NCBI GenBank assembly: GCA_026131555.1
Contig: JAMXJH010000002.1
Location: forward strand, 62,001 to 126,000
From: Aerococcaceae bacterium NML190073
Lineage (GTDB): Bacteria > Bacillota > Bacilli > Lactobacillales > Aerococcaceae
Reading direction: 5' to 3'
Length of the DNA: 64,000 nt
The position numbers and the translations under genes are program-made. Positions 60,417 to 64,000 of this stretch are shown here, piece after piece (position 1 is the first letter of the stretch; every line of letters starts with the position of its first letter). The notes under the pieces are model-generated. The model saw only the letters and a program-made list of their open reading frames with translations. It made no database searches and was not told the DNA's origin.

Positions 60417-61295
60417 ATGAAATTGAAAAATGACAAATTAACACTTCAATTTAGCGAATTTGGAGGTACATTAACTTCAATCAAAGATGTAGATAGTGTC
60501 GAGTACCTGTGGCAAGGGAATCCGGAATATTGGAGTGGACAAGCGCCGGTATTGTTCCCGATTTGTGGAAGTGTTAGAAACAATCAAACAATTTATGCTG
60601 ATGGGACAAAAGGTGTGATTCCAAGACATGGTTTGGTGCGAAAAGAAAACTTTAAATTGGAACAATTGAATGAAGATAGTGTGATATTTAGTATTCGAGC
60701 AACAGACAAAATGATTGAAAACTATCCCTATCGGTTTGAACTGAGAATTATCTATACTTTACGCGATTCAACGGTGCGTACAACGTATGAAATTACAAAT
60801 CATGGGACAAAAAATGCAATGCCATTTTTTATTGGAGGACATCCTGGATTCAATTGCCCGCTTCTTGAAGGCGATGAATATGAAGATTTCTATTTGGAAT
60901 TCGACGAAGAAGAAACGTGCTCTGTACCGAAGTCTTTCCCAGAAAACGGCTTATTGGATTTGTTGGATCGCACACCATTTTTGGACCGTCAAAAGCATCT
61001 TTACTTGGATTATTCCATATTTGCACACGATGCGGTAACTTTAGATAAACTAAAGTCTCGCAGTGTTTCACTGCGTTCTTCAAAACATACGAAAGGTTTG
61101 CGTCTTGATTTTACGGATTACCCATATCTAATTATATGGTCAACGCCCAATAAGAGCCCTTTCATCGCCTTGGAGCCGTGGAGCGGCTTATCAACATCGT
61201 TGGAAGAATCGGATTACTTCGAGGAAAAACTAAATGTAGGCTTCGTTAAGCCAGGGGAGACGGTCACTAAATATTTCGATGTTACAATTTTATAA
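60417..61295 (+). CDS. Aldose 1-epimerase-like protein (LacX family)
   Basis: 292 residues. Galactose mutarotase-like fold: SVEYLWQGNPEYWSGQAPVL, FPICGSVRNNQ, VIPRHGLVRKENF (His-type active region), FFIGGHPGFNCPL (His) and ALEPWSGLSTS (acidic). Matches the LacX-type epimerase that ends many lac gene clusters and is thought to interconvert sugar (phosphate) anomers. AAGGAGA upstream. A strong terminator follows, so it closes the operon. Confidence 0.85.
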   Translation: MKLKNDKLTLQFSEFGGTLTSIKDVDSVEYLWQGNPEYWSGQAPVLFPICGSVRNNQTIYADGTKGVIPRHGLVRKENFKLEQLNEDSVIFSIRATDKMIENYPYRFELRIIYTLRDSTVRTTYEITNHGTKNAMPFFIGGHPGFNCPLLEGDEYEDFYLEFDEEETCSVPKSFPENGLLDLLDRTPFLDRQKHLYLDYSIFAHDAVTLDKLKSRSVSLRSSKHTKGLRLDFTDYPYLIIWSTPNKSPFIALEPWSGLSTSLEESDYFEEKLNVGFVKPGETVTKYFDVTIL

Positions 61296-61303
61296 CAACA
61301 AAG

Positions 61304-61340
61304 AAAGCAGGCTATCATTTTGATTGTGATAGCTTGCTTT
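61304..61340 (+). terminator. Terminator closing the sugar operon
   Basis: Stem AAAGCAGGCTATCA / TGATAGCTTGCTTT (one mismatch), nine-base loop, nine bases after the last stop. The T tract is the 3' end of the stem. Confidence 0.8.
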
Positions 61341-61592
61341 AGTGTGAAGTATAATTTTTTATCAGGTGATTGTTAATGCAATCTACCCTAGATTAGGAAA
61401 AACTATATGATGTTGAAATATTTTTGATTGGATTATGTTACGGGTATACAAATTATCGCGTTAGTAATTATGGCCTATGAAACAGTGATTGGAGGACATT
61501 GAAAGGAAGTAAAATTTATAGCTAGAACCTAGTTTAGTATTATCTGTCAAATGCTACCCGATTTCAATAAGACGGATCCGACTTGTTCCAAT
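61341..61592. other. Gap between sugar operon and CRISPR relic
   Basis: No gene recognised; AT-rich and stop-dense in all frames. May include the decayed leader of the CRISPR array. Confidence 0.4.
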
Positions 61593-61748
61593 GTCTTAGA
61601 ATCGTATTATTTTGAATGAGTGTCCAACACGCGCTTCAAGTCATAAGCGTGGGTATGAGTTTTAGAGTCATGTTATTTTGAATGAGTGTCCAACTGCGAC
61701 AGCTAGAAGCAGAGGGGTGTGAGTGTTTTAGAGTCATGTTATTTTGAA
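61593..61748 (+). CRISPR. Relic type II-A CRISPR array (2 spacers)
   Basis: Repeat 2 (61659-61694) is 36 bases, starting GTTTTAGAGTCATGTTATTT and ending TGAATGAGTGTCCAAC, the form of type II-A repeats. Repeat 1 (61593-61628) has the same length with four changes in its first half. Repeat 3 (from 61725) matches for 24 bases and then diverges. Both spacers are exactly 30 bases (61629-61658; 61695-61724), the standard type II-A spacing. No cas gene or tracrRNA is visible in the window. Confidence 0.85.
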
Positions 61749-61992
61749 GGAATATTCGGCGCACCGAGCGGGTAGAGTTTTGGTGGAGTACCAAAGAACA
61801 TCATTCGATAAGGAAGAGAAAGTTTGGGCAGAAACCGGGAGAAGGTAGAAGAAATGAATTGAAATCAGATTCATTACTTACGTCGTGAATGGTTTGCTCT
61901 GTTGTATCAAGGGTTTATTTGTTGACATGTAAAAGCGCGGCAAGCCCCTGTTATAAAATGATAAATAGTTTTCCTAAAATCCAAAAAGATAA
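61749..61992. other. Non-coding region between CRISPR relic and LCP gene promoter
   Basis: No gene seen. TTGACA at 61922-61927 and TATAAA at 61952-61957 look like promoter hexamers, but the 24-base spacing is too long to be a standard promoter. Confidence 0.4.
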
Positions 61993-62023
61993 TTGGCATT
62001 CTTTAAGTGTTTTGTGTTATAAT
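61993..62023 (+). promoter_or_regulatory. Extended -10 promoter of the LCP gene
   Basis: -10 TATAAT (62018-62023) with upstream TGT (extended -10), and -35-like TTGGCA (61993-61998) at 19 bases. About 50 bases before ATG 62074. Confidence 0.7.
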
Positions 62024-62073
62024 GGAAATTAGTAGAGGAGACTCTCATAATTCAATATTAGGAGGACAACACA

Positions 62074-62901
62074 ATGATTAAGAAGATAAAATTACTTGTT
62101 TGCGCCTTGGTAATGTTATTTGGTGCAGTCACAAGTTTAGGAGCAGTGCATGCGCAAGAATCGGAGAAGTTTAATTTTCTCTTTTTGGGTGTCGATGCGG
62201 GATATGAAGCGGATCGCTTAGAAGAGCTAGAAGGAAGTCGTAGCGACGCTATTATGATTCTAACGTTTGACAAGGGAGCGAATACTTTAACGATTTCAAC
62301 GATACCTCGCGACAGCTTAGTTGAAATTCCGGGACATGGTGTTGACAAAGTGAACCATGCTTTTGCATTCGGCGGAGTGGATTTAACCATTCAAACATTG
62401 GAGCAATGGCTAGGTATTAAATTTGATAATTATGTCGTGTCTAATATGCCAGGTTTCATCAAAATCATTGATTTCTTTAATGGTATTGACGTAGTACCTC
62501 CGACCACATTCAACTGGGAAGGACAATTCTTTTTTGAAAAAGATGTCCCGCAACATATTGATGGTCGACATGCATTAGGTTATGCACGTGAACGCTTCAC
62601 TTCCGGTGGCGATTATGCACGTCAAGCCAGAATGAGAGAGATGATGAAAGTTATTTTACAACGTCTCATCTCCGAAGGAAGTATGGAGCAGTATCGTGAA
62701 GCATTTGATAAACGTTACGAACATATCTTAACAAATATTAGCTTCGACGAATTGCTTGCATTGTATGAGGAATACGCTCATCCGGAATTAAACATCACAG
62801 AATTCCAATTGAAAGGCCGCGGCTACACTGACGAGAAATTAGGTTATGTAGACGAAACGAATCCGGAATCATTGGAAGAACTATTGAATATCCTTAAGTA
62901 A
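62074..62901 (+). CDS. LytR-CpsA-Psr (LCP) family cell-wall ligase-like protein
   Basis: 275 residues. N-terminal signal peptide (MIKKIKLLVCALVMLFGAVT, likely cut after VHA), then the LCP domain: FLFLGVDAGYEADRLEELEG with SRSDAIMILTFDKG, IPRDSLVEIPGHG, KVNHAFAFGG and ALGYARERFTSGGDYARQAR. These blocks include the conserved Arg and Asp residues that bind the pyrophosphate of lipid-linked polymers. LCP enzymes attach teichoic acid or capsule to peptidoglycan; most have a membrane helix, whereas this one looks secreted or signal-anchored. GGAGG before the ATG. Confidence 0.92.
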   Translation: MIKKIKLLVCALVMLFGAVTSLGAVHAQESEKFNFLFLGVDAGYEADRLEELEGSRSDAIMILTFDKGANTLTISTIPRDSLVEIPGHGVDKVNHAFAFGGVDLTIQTLEQWLGIKFDNYVVSNMPGFIKIIDFFNGIDVVPPTTFNWEGQFFFEKDVPQHIDGRHALGYARERFTSGGDYARQARMREMMKVILQRLISEGSMEQYREAFDKRYEHILTNISFDELLALYEEYAHPELNITEFQLKGRGYTDEKLGYVDETNPESLEELLNILK

Positions 62902-62913
62902 TCGTACTTGATA

Positions 62914-62946
62914 AGAAGAAGGTCAGTAATGACTTTCTTCTTTTTT
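62914..62946 (+). terminator. Terminator after LCP gene
   Basis: Twelve-base stem AGAAGAAGGTCA / TGACTTTCTTCT (one G-T pair), GTAA loop, T6 tail. Confidence 0.88.
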
Positions 62947-63059
62947 GTGTATTGAGAATCAAGTCTTTGCCCAAAATATGAATTTCAATTAAGAATATGA
63001 ATATTCATAGACCATTTACAGCTAAAATAGTGAAATTCCTCTTTTGTTAAAACTGCTGT

Positions 63060-63068
63060 GATATAATC
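63060..63068 (+). promoter_or_regulatory. Extended -10 promoter of the DUF1002 gene
   Basis: TGATATAAT, an extended -10 about 35 bases before the ATG. No clear -35 at the normal spacing. Confidence 0.55.
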
Positions 63069-63101
63069 GAAGTATCAAGAGTAAACAAGGAGGAGATTTC
63101 C

Positions 63102-64000
63102 ATGAAAGGATTAGTCAAGAAGCTATTAACAGCAGTAGCCGGGTTTAGCTTAGTTGTCACACCGACAATCAATGCTTTCGCAGTACAACCCACTCAGAAA
63201 CTATTGTCACTGGGAGCCTCTTTACAAGGCGCTCAAATTACTCAAACGCGTACATTGCTAGGTGCAACCGATGTTCCGGAAGCGAATACCATTTATGTAG
63301 ACGGACCGACAGTCAACCGCTATTTAGGTGATGGTTCGACGGCTAATACAATCGTGTATTCAAGTGCACTGATTGAGCCACAGTCAGCAGGACATGGCGT
63401 GCAAGTGCAAATTGTTACACCACATAATATCACTTTAGTGACTCCAATCACTTACCAGAATGCAGCGATTACCTCCGGTGCCAAAGACATTTCGATTAAG
63501 ATTGCAACCGTTGCACCGGTAACAGGTGAAGGGGCATTGGCGGGTGTTTACGCTCTGCTGGAAAAATCAGGCACGAAGATTAACAAGCAATCAATTAAAG
63601 TCGCAGAGAAAGAAATTAAGATTGTTGAACGCGTCAAAGAAGACAAGAAACTCTCTGATATTCAAGTGAACCAAATCATTGCCGACATTAAGAAGGAAAT
63701 TACAATTAAGGTAACGAATAATATTACTATTGATGCGAATCAAGCAAAAATTATTATCCATGCTATATTGGAAAAATATCAAATTGATCCAAATTTAGTA
63801 GACTTAACAGAATTGGTTCAATTCTCAATTGATTTCTCCAAAACAGATGCTGCCAAAAACAAAAATACTGTTGACCAATTAGTCCAAAGTGTTGATAAAG
63901 CGATTTGGAACGAAAGTAAGCGCGCGGAATTGCAGCATTATATGAAAATTTGGGGCGAAGCAATGGGACAAAACTACAAAGAGCACTCACCGGACAATCC
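63102..64000 (+). CDS. Secreted DUF1002 protein (partial, 3' end outside window)
   Basis: Open from ATG 63102 (AAGGAGGAGA upstream) to the window end, about 299 residues. The signal peptide is MKGLVKKLLTAVAGFSLVVT, with likely cleavage after AFA. The mature part (TRTLLGATDVPEANTIYVDG; ITPITYQNAAITSGAKD; EGALAGVYALLEKSG) is the DUF1002 pattern of extracellular Firmicutes proteins of unknown role. The last part is helical and Lys-rich (SKRAELQHYMKIWGEAMGQN). It is likely exported like the LCP protein next to it. Confidence 0.88.
   Translation, partial: MKGLVKKLLTAVAGFSLVVTPTINAFAVQPTQKLLSLGASLQGAQITQTRTLLGATDVPEANTIYVDGPTVNRYLGDGSTANTIVYSSALIEPQSAGHGVQVQIVTPHNITLVTPITYQNAAITSGAKDISIKIATVAPVTGEGALAGVYALLEKSGTKINKQSIKVAEKEIKIVERVKEDKKLSDIQVNQIIADIKKEITIKVTNNITIDANQAKIIIHAILEKYQIDPNLVDLTELVQFSIDFSKTDAAKNKNTVDQLVQSVDKAIWNESKRAELQHYMKIWGEAMGQNYKEHSPDN

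Noticed and set aside
61922-61957. TTGACA and TATAAA as a promoter for the LCP gene
   Set aside because: The 24-base spacing is too long; the extended -10 at 62018 is a better candidate.

Overview
The window joins two kinds of DNA. The right end (about 51.2-64 kb) is low-GC chromosome of a Gram-positive bacterium, most likely a facultative member of the Lactobacillales/Bacilli. It has strong AGGAGG ribosome sites, a CcpA-type cre box, a mannose-family PTS, lacABC genes, an LCP-family wall protein, a DUF1002 surface protein and a relic type II-A CRISPR array. The left end (1-22.9 kb) is a richer-GC prophage or integrative element of the type common in Lachnospiraceae. No tRNA or rRNA gene was recognised.

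Layout. 1-12.9 kb: siphophage tail and lysis module (tail completion protein, major tail protein, tail assembly chaperone with a -1 frameshift site, tape measure, Dit, Tal, three host-contact proteins, holin, and an endolysin broken by an amber codon). 13.1-17.8 kb: a replication module (DUF2800 nuclease, DUF2815 ssDNA-binding protein, family A DNA polymerase) that stops abruptly. Its 5' leaders carry three copies of an RNA hairpin with a conserved loop. 17.8-21.5 kb: three tandem serine recombinase genes flanked by imperfect 45-46 bp direct repeats; the middle gene has an in-frame amber. 21.8-23.3 kb: a tyrosine integrase and a frameshifted XRE regulator.

23.3-44.9 kb: the standout region, about 21.6 kb of co-directional, closely spaced genes. 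It encodes a membrane-anchored zinc-ribbon GTPase, a GrpE-like exchange factor, a lidless Hsp70, an Hsp70-vWA fusion, a 1043-aa protein with a J-like start plus zinc ribbons and FN3-like domains, a second zinc-ribbon GTPase, a GAP1-like protein, three small acidic repeat proteins, a HerA/FtsK-type ATPase, a non-secreted nuclease with a YezG-like immunity partner, a transglutaminase-like protein and two membrane proteins. I read it as a mobile GTPase-chaperone conflict (defence) system in which a dedicated Hsp70 machine gates GTPases, a pump and a nuclease. Function is inferred, not shown. 45-51 kb is a graveyard of gene relics around a DUF3267 zincin-like protein, a HEPN-like protein and a membrane coiled-coil protein.

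51.2-61.3 kb: a DeoR repressor diverges from a sugar operon: PTS IIA-IIB-IIC-IID, a cytoplasmic sulfatase, both an O2-independent (anSME) and an O2-dependent (FGE) sulfatase maturase, then lacA, lacB, lacC and an aldose-1-epimerase-like gene. The simplest reading is uptake and phosphorylation of a sulfated galactose-type sugar, desulfation inside the cell, and entry to the tagatose-6-phosphate pathway. 61.6-61.75 kb holds the CRISPR relic; LCP and DUF1002 genes close the window.
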